DNA of 64,000 nt from Trichothermofontia sp037445115 (GTDB lineage: Bacteria > Cyanobacteriota > Cyanobacteriia > B231), in contig JBBILC010000005.1 in NCBI GenBank assembly GCA_037445115.1, forward strand, positions 10,655 through 74,654. The letters run 5' to 3'. Under the pieces are notes generated by a model. It was not told the DNA's origin. It was given only the letters and a program-made list of their open reading frames with translations, and searched no databases. The position numbers and the translations under genes were made by a program. Positions 17,841 through 26,656 of the stretch are shown here, piece by piece; position 1 is the first letter of the stretch; each line of letters opens with the position of its first letter.

Positions 17841-18821
17841 CTAGGCGGCCTGTTCGGTAAACACACCAATCCGGCGGAATTTTTGGTAGCGCTGTTCTTG
17901 AAGTTGTAAGGGTGTGAGTTGATTCAGTTCAGCTAAATCATCCAGCAGGGCTTTTTTGAGCGTCATGGCCGCCTGGAGGGGGTCAGCGTGGGCACCGCCG
18001 ATCGGTTCCGGGAGAAGGTCATCAAGAATGCCCAGGTTTCTCAGATCCAGGGCCGTAATCCGTAGGGCTTCGGCGGCCTGCGGGGCCTTGCTGGCATCTT
18101 TCCAGAGGATCGAGGCACAGGCTTCAGGACTGGCCACGGTATAGACCGAATGCTCGAACATCAGCAACCGATCGCCCACCCCAATCCCCAGGGCACCCCC
18201 GGACCCGCCTTCGCCAATCACGGTACACAGAATCGGCACTCGAAGGTTGAACATCTCGCGCAGATTGCGGGCGATCGCTTCCCCTTGGCCCAGCCGTTCC
18301 GCCTCCACCCCAGGATAGGCACCGGGGGTATCAATAAAGGTAATAATGGGCATCCCGAAGCGATCGGCGTGTTGCATTAGCCGCAGGGCTTTCCGGTAGC
18401 CACCGGGGGAGGCCATCCCAAAGTTCCGCAGCATATTGTCCTTCGTGTCCCGTCCCTTCTGGTGCCCTAGCATGACCACGGGCCGACCTTCGAGGCGGGC
18501 CAGACCGCCCACAAGGGCACGATCGTCGCTGCCGCCACGATCGCCGTGGAGTTCGATCCACTCATCGGTCATAGCCTGAATATAGTCAAGGGTGCTGGGC
18601 CGCCGGGGGTGACGAGCCACTTGTAAGCGTTGGGCTGGGGTTAGGCTCTGGAAGATCTCCGATCGCAGTTGCATGGCCCGTGCTTCGAGCTGGCGGATCT
18701 GGTCGGACACATCGACATCATTTTCTTCCGCCAGTTGGCGAATCTGGGTAATGCGGCCCTCAAGTTCAACGAGGGGTTTTTCAAAGTCGAGGAGCAGGAG
18801 TCTACGTTCTGGGCTAGCCAT
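17841..18821 (-). CDS. accA: acetyl-CoA carboxylase, carboxyltransferase subunit alpha
   Basis: Half of the carboxyltransferase that makes malonyl-CoA for fatty acid synthesis, working with AccD. 326 residues, normal length, with LDYIQAMTDEWIELHGDRGG, the GRPVVMLGHQKGRDTKDN region, and the oxyanion/CoA segment IGEGGSGGALGIGVGDRLLM. The N-terminus MASPERRLLLLDFEKPLVEL is typical. It is separated from aar by two glycosylation genes rather than following it directly. Confidence 0.97.
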   Translation of the reverse strand: MASPERRLLLLDFEKPLVELEGRITQIRQLAEENDVDVSDQIRQLEARAMQLRSEIFQSLTPAQRLQVARHPRRPSTLDYIQAMTDEWIELHGDRGGSDDRALVGGLARLEGRPVVMLGHQKGRDTKDNMLRNFGMASPGGYRKALRLMQHADRFGMPIITFIDTPGAYPGVEAERLGQGEAIARNLREMFNLRVPILCTVIGEGGSGGALGIGVGDRLLMFEHSVYTVASPEACASILWKDASKAPQAAEALRITALDLRNLGILDDLLPEPIGGAHADPLQAAMTLKKALLDDLAELNQLTPLQLQEQRYQKFRRIGVFTEQAA

Positions 18822-18871
18822 CTGGTTTGGGGGGAAAGGTCGGTCGGTTGTTTAGGGGACAGGGGACGGGG

Positions 18872-18905
<34 letters not shown>

Positions 18906-18996
18906 GGATAGGGAACAGGGAACCGAGATTTAGGGATTAGGGTCAGGCACCGAGGGTTAGGGATGAGGACATAACAGCGGGTAGGGATGCTTCAAG

Positions 18997-19040
18997 CTCT
19001 CTTCTATTACCTTTCTTCTATCACCTCTCTTCTATTACCT
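18997..19040. repeat. 16-bp direct repeat upstream of accA
   Basis: CTCTCTTCTATTACCT occurs exactly at 18997-19012 and 19025-19040, with weaker copies between and after. Pyrimidine-rich, non-coding, just past the stop of the membrane glycosylation gene. Confidence 0.75.
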
Positions 19041-19045
19041 ACCTG

Positions 19046-21283
19046 TTACCTCTCTCCTAATTTCACGATCGTGATCGGTAGCGCCAAGGGTTGGGCACCT
19101 TTTTGATCAAACCAGGCTACGTTCTCTTGCACAAGGGTAAGCTGCAAAATATAGTCGCCAGGACGATCGGGGGTGACGATGTGGGCAGTTAGCGGTGTGC
19201 TTTCACCGGGGGGAACGGCAGTGGGCAAACGGGTACGCTCGCCTTCTTTAATCGCAAGGCTACCGTCGGCGTGTACCCAGTGGTAGGCGACAAACGTGGG
19301 AGGGATGTGCGCTGAGTCCCAGGTGAAGTTACTGGTATTTTTAAGGGTGAGGGGTAGAGCGATGGTTTGAGCTGGGGGCCAAGACGTCGGCATGGGGTCA
19401 TGGACGGTGATTTCGTGAGCATAGACCTTTTGCTCAACACGCACCGGTAATTCGTAGGCTAGGGGATAGCTGCGTAGCACTTCATTATAGGGGGCTTCCA
19501 CAACCAAATCCAAAACCAGGCGATAGGAACCAGAGGTAACGGGGGTTTGAATGAGACCGATCGCTGAGGTCGGCTGGCCTTGAGGGGCAGTAGAGCGCAG
19601 GTAGAGGTAATTATTCACTAAGGGAACCGGCGTGCGGCTAGCGTCGGGGTAGAACTGTACCCGCAGTTTAGTCCGGCCCACGGTGCGTCCGGTTTCGTAG
19701 CCAAACCAGGGAGATTGCCCGGTATTTTCCAGGTCCGCTTGTAGGAGGAGCCGCTGATTGATATCTAGTGGCAGGGGGTTCGGGAGGGGATGACTGGCTT
19801 CATCGTTGAGACTCAGAAGTTTGCCTTGAAACTGGGCCAGATAGCGATCGGGAGCTGGCAAGGGCGGTACGATTTGGAAGTAAATATTATTGGCCTCGCG
19901 CCACAGTTGGGAATCACGCCAATCCCAGAGCCGTTCAGTGCGCCAATCCACCGACAGGGGCACGGCATCCCAGTTCGCTTCCCCAAACGCCCCGATCGCT
20001 TGGACGGCACTGGAGATCAGGGTTAGCCCCAAACAGGCAGTGAGGGTAGCGGCACTGGCTATCCGGTAGCGGGGAACTGTAAGCAATCGCAGTAACCAAT
20101 CCCAGGCTTGGGCAATCAGGTAGGTCCAAATTGGCAAGAGATCGAGCATGAAGCGGGGACCAAAGGCAAAGCCGGCCCACCAAATAATGTAAAAACAGTA
20201 GGTAATAAATAAGACGATCGCGGCCCCCAGTAGGGCCAAAATTAACTGCTCATCCCGACAAGCCCGCCGTCGATACACCTGATAGGCACCGGGTAGGGCT
20301 AATAGCACGATCGGGGAATAGACCAATAACCCCCGACTGGGACTAAACAACAAGCCCGTAAACCCTTCCCAACCCTGGGCAATGTCCCATCGATAGGGAC
20401 TCTCAATTTCAGTAGCATAGCCACCAAAAGGGTTTTGAAAATAATAGAGATTCCAAGCGGCACTCAGGAGGCAGGAAAGAGTACCGAGGAAGAAATAGGA
20501 CGATCGCCAGCGGTAGTGGTAGAGCACGTAAAGAGCAATGGCGATCGCAAATAGGGTACTGGTAGGACGCACCCCCGGCAGTAAGCCACAGAAAAGACCA
20601 ACTAAGGTTAGGAGTAAATTTTGTGCCGTGGGATGGGTTATCCGGTTGGCTTTGAACAGGCAGAGCATGATGCAAACAATCAGAAGATTGGCCACCGTAT
20701 GCTGCCAAAGCCCCTGAGAGTTAGTCACCCAAGTATTCGTGGCAATCCCAAAGATAAAACTCCCGACGAGCGCTACCCATCGATTAAACTTCAGTCGCAG
20801 GATGAGGTAGAAAACAACGACGGCAAAAGCAGTCAAAATCGCCGCAGCGAGGTGTTCACAGTCTAATCGCCGTTCATCAAAGGCTAGCTCGGTCAAATTA
20901 AGGGGATCGACATACTTACCCAGAAGCCAGCCCTTGATCGTGGGCTTAAACTCAAGCCACAGAAAAAAGCAGAGATATAGGGGAAATGCGACTATCGCAG
21001 GGCCGATCGGATACAGGGAGGTGAGATGGCCGTTAGCCGATTCGACAAAGAAGTAAACATTACCACGATCGAAAAAATAACTATCCCGGAAGTTATCAAA
21101 ATGGAGAATCCCATTTTTTAGCCAGTTAAAAGCTAACAGCGTGTTCGGTACCGTATCCCCAGAACCAATTTGGCGATCGCTATACCAATAGATAAACAGG
21201 CAAGCCGCGAAAATGCAGACACTACTAATCCCTAATTCCTGCTGTGAACACCAGTGTTTCGCCTGCTTCCAAGTGGGAATCAT
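19046..21283 (-). CDS. polytopic membrane protein, glycosyltransferase-like, with Ig-like C-terminus
   Basis: 745 residues. The first about 450 contain roughly eleven hydrophobic segments, an architecture like lipid-linked-sugar glycosyltransferases (GT39/GT83 type), with an acidic DRQIGSGDTVPN loop after the first span that could hold the catalytic Asp. The last about 270 residues are soluble beta-rich sequence: one segment around KLRVQFYPDASRTPVP and another, LPLTLKNTSNFTWDSAHIPP followed by PGDYILQLTLVQE, like an NBR1-type Ig domain exposed outside the membrane. It follows a dolichol-phosphate-mannose-synthase-like gene by 13 bases, so the pair probably makes and uses a polyprenyl-linked sugar. 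Function inferred. Confidence 0.75.
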   Translation of the reverse strand: MIPTWKQAKHWCSQQELGISSVCIFAACLFIYWYSDRQIGSGDTVPNTLLAFNWLKNGILHFDNFRDSYFFDRGNVYFFVESANGHLTSLYPIGPAIVAFPLYLCFFLWLEFKPTIKGWLLGKYVDPLNLTELAFDERRLDCEHLAAAILTAFAVVVFYLILRLKFNRWVALVGSFIFGIATNTWVTNSQGLWQHTVANLLIVCIMLCLFKANRITHPTAQNLLLTLVGLFCGLLPGVRPTSTLFAIAIALYVLYHYRWRSSYFFLGTLSCLLSAAWNLYYFQNPFGGYATEIESPYRWDIAQGWEGFTGLLFSPSRGLLVYSPIVLLALPGAYQVYRRRACRDEQLILALLGAAIVLFITYCFYIIWWAGFAFGPRFMLDLLPIWTYLIAQAWDWLLRLLTVPRYRIASAATLTACLGLTLISSAVQAIGAFGEANWDAVPLSVDWRTERLWDWRDSQLWREANNIYFQIVPPLPAPDRYLAQFQGKLLSLNDEASHPLPNPLPLDINQRLLLQADLENTGQSPWFGYETGRTVGRTKLRVQFYPDASRTPVPLVNNYLYLRSTAPQGQPTSAIGLIQTPVTSGSYRLVLDLVVEAPYNEVLRSYPLAYELPVRVEQKVYAHEITVHDPMPTSWPPAQTIALPLTLKNTSNFTWDSAHIPPTFVAYHWVHADGSLAIKEGERTRLPTAVPPGESTPLTAHIVTPDRPGDYILQLTLVQENVAWFDQKGAQPLALPITIVKLGER

Positions 21284-21296
21284 GGTTTAGCTAATC

Positions 21297-21986
21297 CTAG
21301 CGGAACAGGTTGTACTTGAGAATACAGTAAATGGCCCGGAAACCATCGCGCCACCCAATTTTCTTGCCTTCCTTATAGGTACGACCGTAGTAGGAAATAC
21401 CCACCTCATAGATGCGACAATCGAGTTTGGCAACCTTAGCCGTAATTTCCGGTTCAAAGCCAAAGCGATTTTCTTCGATTTTGATCGACTGGATAATTTC
21501 CCGTCGGAATGCCTTATAGCAGGTTTCCATATCGGTCAGGTTAATATTGGTCAGCATATTCGAGAGGGTTGTCAAAAACTGATTCCCGACCATGTGCCAG
21601 TAATACACCACCCGGTGGGGTTGACTCCCCACAAACCGGGAGCCAAAGACCACATCGGCCTTATTATCCAAAATGGGCTTAATCATCAGGGGATACTCTT
21701 GGGGATCGTACTCCAAGTCCGCATCCTGGACGATGACGATATCCCCCGTTGCTGCGGCAATGCCGCTGCGCAGGGCGGCTCCTTTTCCGTAGTTCCGCTT
21801 ATGGTAAATGACCTGATCAACCTGGGGGGCCAGATGAGATTGTAGGTATTCGCGCGTCCCGTCAGTGGAGGCGTCATCAACCACGATGATTTCCTTCTGC
21901 GCAACGGGAGCCGATTGCACGGCGGCAATGACCTGCGCGATCGTACCCAGTTCGTTATAGCAGGGGATGATAACGGAGAGTTTCAT
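21297..21986 (-). CDS. GT2 family glycosyltransferase, dolichyl-phosphate mannose synthase-like
   Basis: 229 residues, a compact GT-A domain. The nucleotide-sugar site is seen in SVIIPCYNELGTIAQVI, VVDDASTDGTREYL and the DXD-like QDADLEYDPQEYP. NYGKGAALRSGIAAATGD is typical of DPM1-type enzymes that move a sugar from a nucleotide to a polyprenyl phosphate. There is no C-terminal membrane domain, as in the soluble subtype. It lies between aar and the membrane glycosyltransferase-like gene, on the same strand, and probably supplies the lipid-linked donor for that protein. Confidence 0.9.
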   Translation of the reverse strand: MKLSVIIPCYNELGTIAQVIAAVQSAPVAQKEIIVVDDASTDGTREYLQSHLAPQVDQVIYHKRNYGKGAALRSGIAAATGDIVIVQDADLEYDPQEYPLMIKPILDNKADVVFGSRFVGSQPHRVVYYWHMVGNQFLTTLSNMLTNINLTDMETCYKAFRREIIQSIKIEENRFGFEPEITAKVAKLDCRIYEVGISYYGRTYKEGKKIGWRDGFRAIYCILKYNLFR

Positions 21987-22041
21987 CAGCCTCTATCCCT
22001 GATTTAGACAACAGCTAAATTTTCTCCGCTTATCCTAAGCG

Positions 22042-23067
22042 TTAACTCAAGGTCAGTAAAGGGCGAAATCCATGTTTGACGGAAAGCTGCCCAATTTGCT
22101 GCATTTTTTCCACGGTGATCTGGTTACGCCCCCAGGAAAAGTTGGTATACCATTTTTCAAATTCCAGCAACATGGACTCAGCAAAGCACGCAAACAATTG
22201 ACGGGCAGGAATGTCCATCTTGACGATATTCATGATATGCCAGTCAATATCCAGCGAGTGTTCAACGATACCGCCATTGAGGATATGAATGCCGGGATGC
22301 TGAACTTGACCAGCAAGATTTTTGGGATAGCCCCCGTCGATCAGCAGGCAGGGTTCCTTCAGCCGTTCCGGACTGATCTCAATTCCCTTAGGCATACTGG
22401 CAACCCAGACGATCACATCGGCCAGGGGGAGCGCCTCGTCGAGTCCCAGGATTTTACCCCGACCCAATTCGGCCTGGAGGGCGGCCAGACGTTCCTGATC
22501 GCGGGCCACCAGTAAGAGTTCCGCCACATCCACCTGGGTGTTCAGCCAGCGACATACGGCACTGCCAATATCTCCCGTCGCACCACAAATCGCGATCGTG
22601 GCCTTGGATAGGTCAATCCCCAAGCTGGGGGCAGCGGCCTCTATCTGACGACAGATGATATAGGCGGTATGGGTGTTGCCCGTGGTAAAGCGTTCAAACT
22701 CCAGGGTGACATTGCGCACTTGGCTCATCTGGCCGAGGTTGAAGTTCTCGAAGACGATCGACGAGAATCCTCCCAGAGCCGTAATATTAATCCCGGCCTT
22801 TTGGGCATGGGCCATTGCGTTCAGAATTTTGCGGATAGCAGCCTTGATGCGGCGGTTGGCCAGCATTTCTGGCAAAAAGCAGGATTCGACATAGCGCCCT
22901 TCGATTTCCTGGCCGGTAATGCTCTTAACGCGGATGGTATCGACAATTTGGGGCGGGGCCGCACACCAAAAGTCTAACCCTTGATCGGCATATTCGGGAT
23001 AGCCCAGTTCCCGTGCGACAGATTGCGCGTGTTCTAGACTGGTAAGGTGACCAATAAGACCAAACAT
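22042..23067 (-). CDS. aar: long-chain acyl-[acyl-carrier-protein] reductase
   Basis: Reduces fatty acyl-ACP to fatty aldehyde with NADPH, the first step of cyanobacterial alkane production. 341 residues, normal length. It begins MFGLIGHLTSLEHAQ and has the dinucleotide motif CGATGDIGSAV and, near the end, ARQLFACFAESMLLEFE with the catalytic Cys. In cyanobacteria the aldehyde deformylating oxygenase gene (ado) normally lies directly upstream and accA directly downstream. Neither is so here: the 328 bases upstream hold no ado, and two glycosylation genes follow. Ado may lie elsewhere in the genome. Confidence 0.96.
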   Translation of the reverse strand: MFGLIGHLTSLEHAQSVARELGYPEYADQGLDFWCAAPPQIVDTIRVKSITGQEIEGRYVESCFLPEMLANRRIKAAIRKILNAMAHAQKAGINITALGGFSSIVFENFNLGQMSQVRNVTLEFERFTTGNTHTAYIICRQIEAAAPSLGIDLSKATIAICGATGDIGSAVCRWLNTQVDVAELLLVARDQERLAALQAELGRGKILGLDEALPLADVIVWVASMPKGIEISPERLKEPCLLIDGGYPKNLAGQVQHPGIHILNGGIVEHSLDIDWHIMNIVKMDIPARQLFACFAESMLLEFEKWYTNFSWGRNQITVEKMQQIGQLSVKHGFRPLLTLS

Positions 23068-23395
23068 GAAGGTTAGTGACCAGGCTCCTAGGGCAAAAAG
23101 GTAAACAAAAATTTAAGTCTCTTCAAAAATATACAACATACGCGGTCAGGTCGGTCAGGGTCAGGTCTCCAGACTAAGGGGGTCTCTACCACTGGCCCAA
23201 TAGCAATGGCTGAGCTGTGGTTGAGAAGTCTGAAGGGGATTAGCCCGCCGCCCAAACACGACAGACGAGTGGCCACATCGTCTATCGTAGCGTGACCCCG
23301 ATCGCGATTCTTTAACCTGTTTAACCCGCTTCCTTTAAACCGTAATTACGATCGCTTAATGTTAGCCCGATAGGCTGACAAAGGGGATCGGCGAT
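23068..23395. other. intergenic region upstream of aar
   Basis: This is where ado is usually found, but no frame resembles a ferritin-like oxygenase. The region is partly GC-poor and probably carries the aar promoter; a GGTCAGGTCGGTCAGGGTCA run of GGTCAG units sits at about 23144-23163. Confidence 0.4.
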
Positions 23396-23839
23396 GTGCC
23401 CCTACCCGCCGAAGCCTATACGCTGGCGAAGCAAAACTTTGCGGCTCGTAAGACGGGTTCCATTGCTGGCGGTACGGTTACCTGCCGAGCCGTCGTCTAC
23501 CCCAGAGCCAGAACCCAGCCCTACTCCGACGTTTTCCCGGATCACGTCTTTAACCCCGGCTTCCCCAAAGGCGATCGCCGCTGCCCCCCAAACCCCAGGC
23601 CAGTCCCAAGGCTACGCCTAAGTCTAAAACGCCCAGAGCAGGTCTATGCGTCCTTACAGCGTCAATTTGCTGGCTTCACGTTTACCGAACAACCGGAATA
23701 CGGGGGCGGGACACTCTATGAGGTGAAAAAGGGGAATACGGTTCGCTATGTCAGCCTTGTGCGAGCAACAGACAAAACGGCGACCTTTGTGGTGCTTTGG
23801 ACGCAGGACCCACACCAACCCACGGTGGCCGCTCATTAA
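23396..23839 (+). pseudogene. probable frameshifted gene with Pro-rich linker, upstream of exbB
   Basis: The frame starting at GTG 23396 encodes a likely N-terminus (PLPAEAYTLAKQNFAARKTG) and a convincing beta-rich C-terminal domain (QVYASLQRQFAGFTFTEQPE, then YEVKKGNTVRYVSLV). Between them its sequence is Arg/Pro nonsense, while the frame two bases back (23394) reads a classic Pro/Ser/Thr linker (TPEPEPSPTPTFSRITSLTP) at the same place. Two compensating shifts would join all three parts. So the gene is either decayed or mis-sequenced. A periplasmic partner for the ExbBD pair is conceivable but not shown. Confidence 0.5.
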
Positions 23840-23929
23840 TTGCCTGCCTCCGAAATTGCCTGCCTCCGACTCTCCCCTACCTTAAGATCTGAACAGTTTG
23901 TCTTTATCCTTACCTTTTGCACTGCCTTT

Positions 23930-24655
23930 ATGATTGTTTACGATCTCTTCCTGGCGGGGGGACCCGTGATGTGGCCGATTTTAGCCCTGTCGGTGGCGAC
24001 GGTGGCCTGTGCGTTCGATCGCGCCTGGTTCTGGTTTCACCTGCTGCGCCAGGAGGATCGGATTGTGCAGGATGTGTTGTCTGCTGCCCATGAGGATTTA
24101 GACAAAGCAGCGGCGATCGCCCAACAGGCGCAGGTATTGCCGATCGGTCGGTTCCTGTTGGCCCCCCTGAAGCTGAAACAGCCCAGCCCAGAGACGTTTC
24201 GGTTAGCGATGGAGTCGGCAGGCGATCGCGAATTTGTGCAAATGCGCAAGGGGGATAAGTTGCTAGAAACGGTGGTGGCGGTGGCTCCCCTGTTGGGCTT
24301 GTTGGGGACGGTGACGGGGTTGATTGCCACGTTTAATAACCTCAACATTGGGGCGGCGGGGGCCAGCGAAGAAGCCACAAAGGCCGCAGCGGGGATTGGC
24401 GAGGCCCTGATCACAACGGCAGCGGGGATGATTGTAGCGATTTTGGCCCTGCTGGTGTTTCGGGTGTTGGTGGCGCTCCAGGCCCAGCAGATGGACTATT
24501 TTTCCAATGTGGGGACGGAATTGGAGTTGATCTATCGGCAGGAGTGGTACGAAGGGCGCGACAAACGGCACGACCAAGGACGCTACGAAGGGCACTATGA
24601 AGGACAGCACTATGAAGGGCAGCACTATGAAGGGCGACGGCTAGAGGAGGGTTAG
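23930..24655 (+). CDS. exbB: MotA/TolQ/ExbB proton channel family protein
   Basis: 241 residues, three membrane spans: about 10-30 (FLAGGPVMWPILALSVATVA), then two in the signature region APLLGLLGTVTGLIATFNNL and ALITTAAGMIVAILALLVFR. With ExbD it uses the proton gradient to power outer-membrane transport. The start is ATG 23930; the frame reaches back to a TTG at 23840 but the family begins near MIVYDLFLAGG. The last 35 residues are a low-complexity tail with repeated HYEGQ units, unusual in the family. exbD starts at the next base after its stop. Confidence 0.92.
   Translation: MIVYDLFLAGGPVMWPILALSVATVACAFDRAWFWFHLLRQEDRIVQDVLSAAHEDLDKAAAIAQQAQVLPIGRFLLAPLKLKQPSPETFRLAMESAGDREFVQMRKGDKLLETVVAVAPLLGLLGTVTGLIATFNNLNIGAAGASEEATKAAAGIGEALITTAAGMIVAILALLVFRVLVALQAQQMDYFSNVGTELELIYRQEWYEGRDKRHDQGRYEGHYEGQHYEGQHYEGRRLEEG
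24593..24637 (+). repeat. 15-bp tandem repeat in exbB tail
   Basis: Three in-frame copies of CACTATGAAGG[A/G]CAG encode HYEGQ repeats; weaker TACGAAGGGCGC copies occur upstream at 24548 and 24583. Slippage within the coding region is the likely origin. Confidence 0.85.
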
Positions 24656-25078
24656 ATGGTGCGGTTTCGCTCCCAACAGCAACAATCTCCTCTGCCAGAG
24701 GTAAATCTGATCCCGATGATGAATGCCATGCTGGCGATTCTGGCTTTTTTTGTGATTGTGGCCATGTCCCTGAGTAGTTTTCAAACTATGGAGGTGCAAT
24801 TACCGGCTCCTGGGGATGCGATCGTCCCGCCGGATTTACCTGATCCCCTGATTGCAAACCTGCAAGCAGGGGGACAAATCCGCCTCAATGACCAACCCGC
24901 TAACCAAGAACAGTTAATCGCGGCGATCCGGACTTACCTGGCTGCCAATCCCCAGGGGAGTGTGCTCCTCCAAGCCGAGGCCCAGGCTCCCTATTGGGAG
25001 GTGATCCAACTCTTAGGCACGATGCAGGGTGTGGGGGGCGATCGCGTCTCGTTAGCGATCGATGAATCTGAGAGTTAA
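24656..25078 (+). CDS. exbD: ExbD/TolR family biopolymer transport protein
   Basis: 140 residues with one membrane helix (about 20-42, MMNAMLAILAFFVIVAMSLS) and a periplasmic domain. The helix normally carries a proton-binding Asp (PLVDVMLVLLIIF in ExbD); here the matching place reads VNLIPMMNAMLAILAFFVIV, with Asn in place of the Asp, which is unusual and could disable or alter proton coupling. The C-terminal part VLLQAEAQAPYWEVIQLLGT resembles the periplasmic ExbD fold. Translated directly after exbB with no gap. Confidence 0.88.
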   Translation: MVRFRSQQQQSPLPEVNLIPMMNAMLAILAFFVIVAMSLSSFQTMEVQLPAPGDAIVPPDLPDPLIANLQAGGQIRLNDQPANQEQLIAAIRTYLAANPQGSVLLQAEAQAPYWEVIQLLGTMQGVGGDRVSLAIDESES

Positions 25079-25417
25079 AAAGGGCTGATTGACTGATTGC
25101 CAGGTCGCGAGAGCCTGCTGCGCCCCCCGTGAAGGGGACTGACACCGGGGCGTATGTGCCCTGCCAGCCGTACTCAGTTGGTATTCCCAAAATCACCAAA
25201 GCTGGCGATCGATGGAGCCACTATCAGGCGTTTCCAAATGGCCTCAAAATCTGGACGGGTAACTACTCTCCTATCTATGGAACTTTTTAAGGCTATTAAA
25301 AGACAAGTTGCTAGCCGTAAAACCCAAACAGAAGTGGTGACGATCGCCCGTCGCTTCTAATTGGCCTAGACTGACTGGCCCGATCTGGTCGTTTGCGATC
25401 GGGTCAATAGGTCACTT
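25079..25417. other. intergenic region with possible gene remnants
   Basis: One frame, open from about 25096 to a stop near 25289 without a good start codon, reads HYQAFPNGLKIWTGNYSPIY and looks protein-like. An overlapping frame, 25154-25360, ends in ELFKAIKRQVASRKTQTEVV. Neither matches a family I know; both may be ends of lost genes. Confidence 0.3.
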
Positions 25418-26374
25418 TTAGTGGGTGTACAACTGCCGGATTTCGTCGAGGGAGTTGGCAGTCCGAAGAGTTTGCAGAATCGTTTGCAGGGTCTCTACGG
25501 ACTCGATCGCTCGGATTTCTGGCAGGAGTTGTAAGCCTGCCTCACCAAACTTCACTTCCAGCACCACATCAATGTTGGCAAGCACCCCATCACGGAGGCC
25601 CTGTTGCAAACCCTCTTCCTTAGCAATGCGTTCGAGGCTGGTGATGTAAGGCATATTGGTTTCCTCCTGATAGGTATAGATTTCTTGCCAGAAGCTTTTC
25701 TCCAAGTCTTGGGGCAGTTGGATTACCCAGTCAATGAACCGCAGGAGATTGATGACATCAGTACGCTCAAACCCTTTCTGGTAGAGTTGTTTGGCGAGAA
25801 TCAGTTTCCAACGCTGACGATCGCCCAGATCCTTGCGGGTCTCCTTGGCCTTGAGATGGGCCATGACAACGATCGCAAAGGGATTACTAGATGCCTCTAG
25901 CGCTGCCCAGTCCTGCCCATAGTCTAGCAGTTTGACGATCGGGAATCGGAAGTCGTTACGACATCCCCAGAGTTCACTGTTGAAGGTGTTGGGTCGCCAG
26001 TTGGGATTGTCATCGCCCAAGACGGCAAGGCTGGCAATGGCGAGATTGTAACGATCGCGCAGACGATAGTTGTAGACAAACATCCGTTCTGAAAAGGCAT
26101 CTTCATTCGTGTTTTGCAATTCCAGATGAATCAGGACCCAGGTTTGCTGGCCACTGTTACGCCAGACCTTCACCAGTTTATCAGCAATGCGACGACCCAG
26201 TTCCGCATCGCGCACAATTTGTTGGAGTTCGTTATCTAGGAATTCGTAGCCTTTTGACCAGTCAATATCGGCATAGATAGAGGAGAAGAAAAAGGCGATG
26301 AAGTCGGTGAAATAGGTCTCTAGAACGTCCTTCCAGGGACTATCGTACTCAGAGCGGGTTTCGATCATGGGCAC
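25418..26374 (-). CDS. Rpn-type PD-(D/E)XK nuclease / transposase-like protein
   Basis: 318 residues of a type very common in cyanobacteria. The N-terminal nuclease fold includes SPWKDVLETYFTDFIAFFF and the motif region ADKLVKVW with VLIHLELQNTNEDAFSERMF, the D...ExQ-like core of the PD-(D/E)XK/Rpn group. The C-terminal half is helical and ends with EEGLQQGLRDGVLANIDVVL, the repeated-Gly/Arg region typical of these proteins. Family members are linked to recombination and possibly phage defence, but most are uncharacterised. It stands alone between exbD and the ABC permease. Confidence 0.85.
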   Translation of the reverse strand: MPMIETRSEYDSPWKDVLETYFTDFIAFFFSSIYADIDWSKGYEFLDNELQQIVRDAELGRRIADKLVKVWRNSGQQTWVLIHLELQNTNEDAFSERMFVYNYRLRDRYNLAIASLAVLGDDNPNWRPNTFNSELWGCRNDFRFPIVKLLDYGQDWAALEASSNPFAIVVMAHLKAKETRKDLGDRQRWKLILAKQLYQKGFERTDVINLLRFIDWVIQLPQDLEKSFWQEIYTYQEETNMPYITSLERIAKEEGLQQGLRDGVLANIDVVLEVKFGEAGLQLLPEIRAIESVETLQTILQTLRTANSLDEIRQLYTH

Positions 26375-26540
26375 AGTTGAAAAGCTACCCTATTTTAGCA
26401 GTTTAGTTGCTAATTGATTGTCATTGCTTACCGACCAGTTTTTGTTCTGTTGACTTTCCTTTTAATTACTGTTAGCCCCCGACTGAGGGCCGTGGGGGAT
26501 GTTCGTCAGGTCATCTGCCCAGTATCGCCTGCGTTTCCAG

Positions 26541-26592
26541 AATGAATCTTGGTAATGAATCTTGGTAATGAATCTTAGCGATAAATCTTGGC
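26541..26592. repeat. 13-bp tandem repeat, four copies
   Basis: AATGAATCTTGGT (26541-26553 and 26554-26566) followed by two diverged copies ending at 26592. It lies in the 282-base spacer between the nuclease and the ABC permease genes, where no gene is seen. Confidence 0.85.
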
Positions 26593-26656
26593 AATCAGGT
26601 TGGGTTTAGCTTTTAGATAGCTGCTTTCTCTGACAGGCCGAGGAAAACTTAACAAT

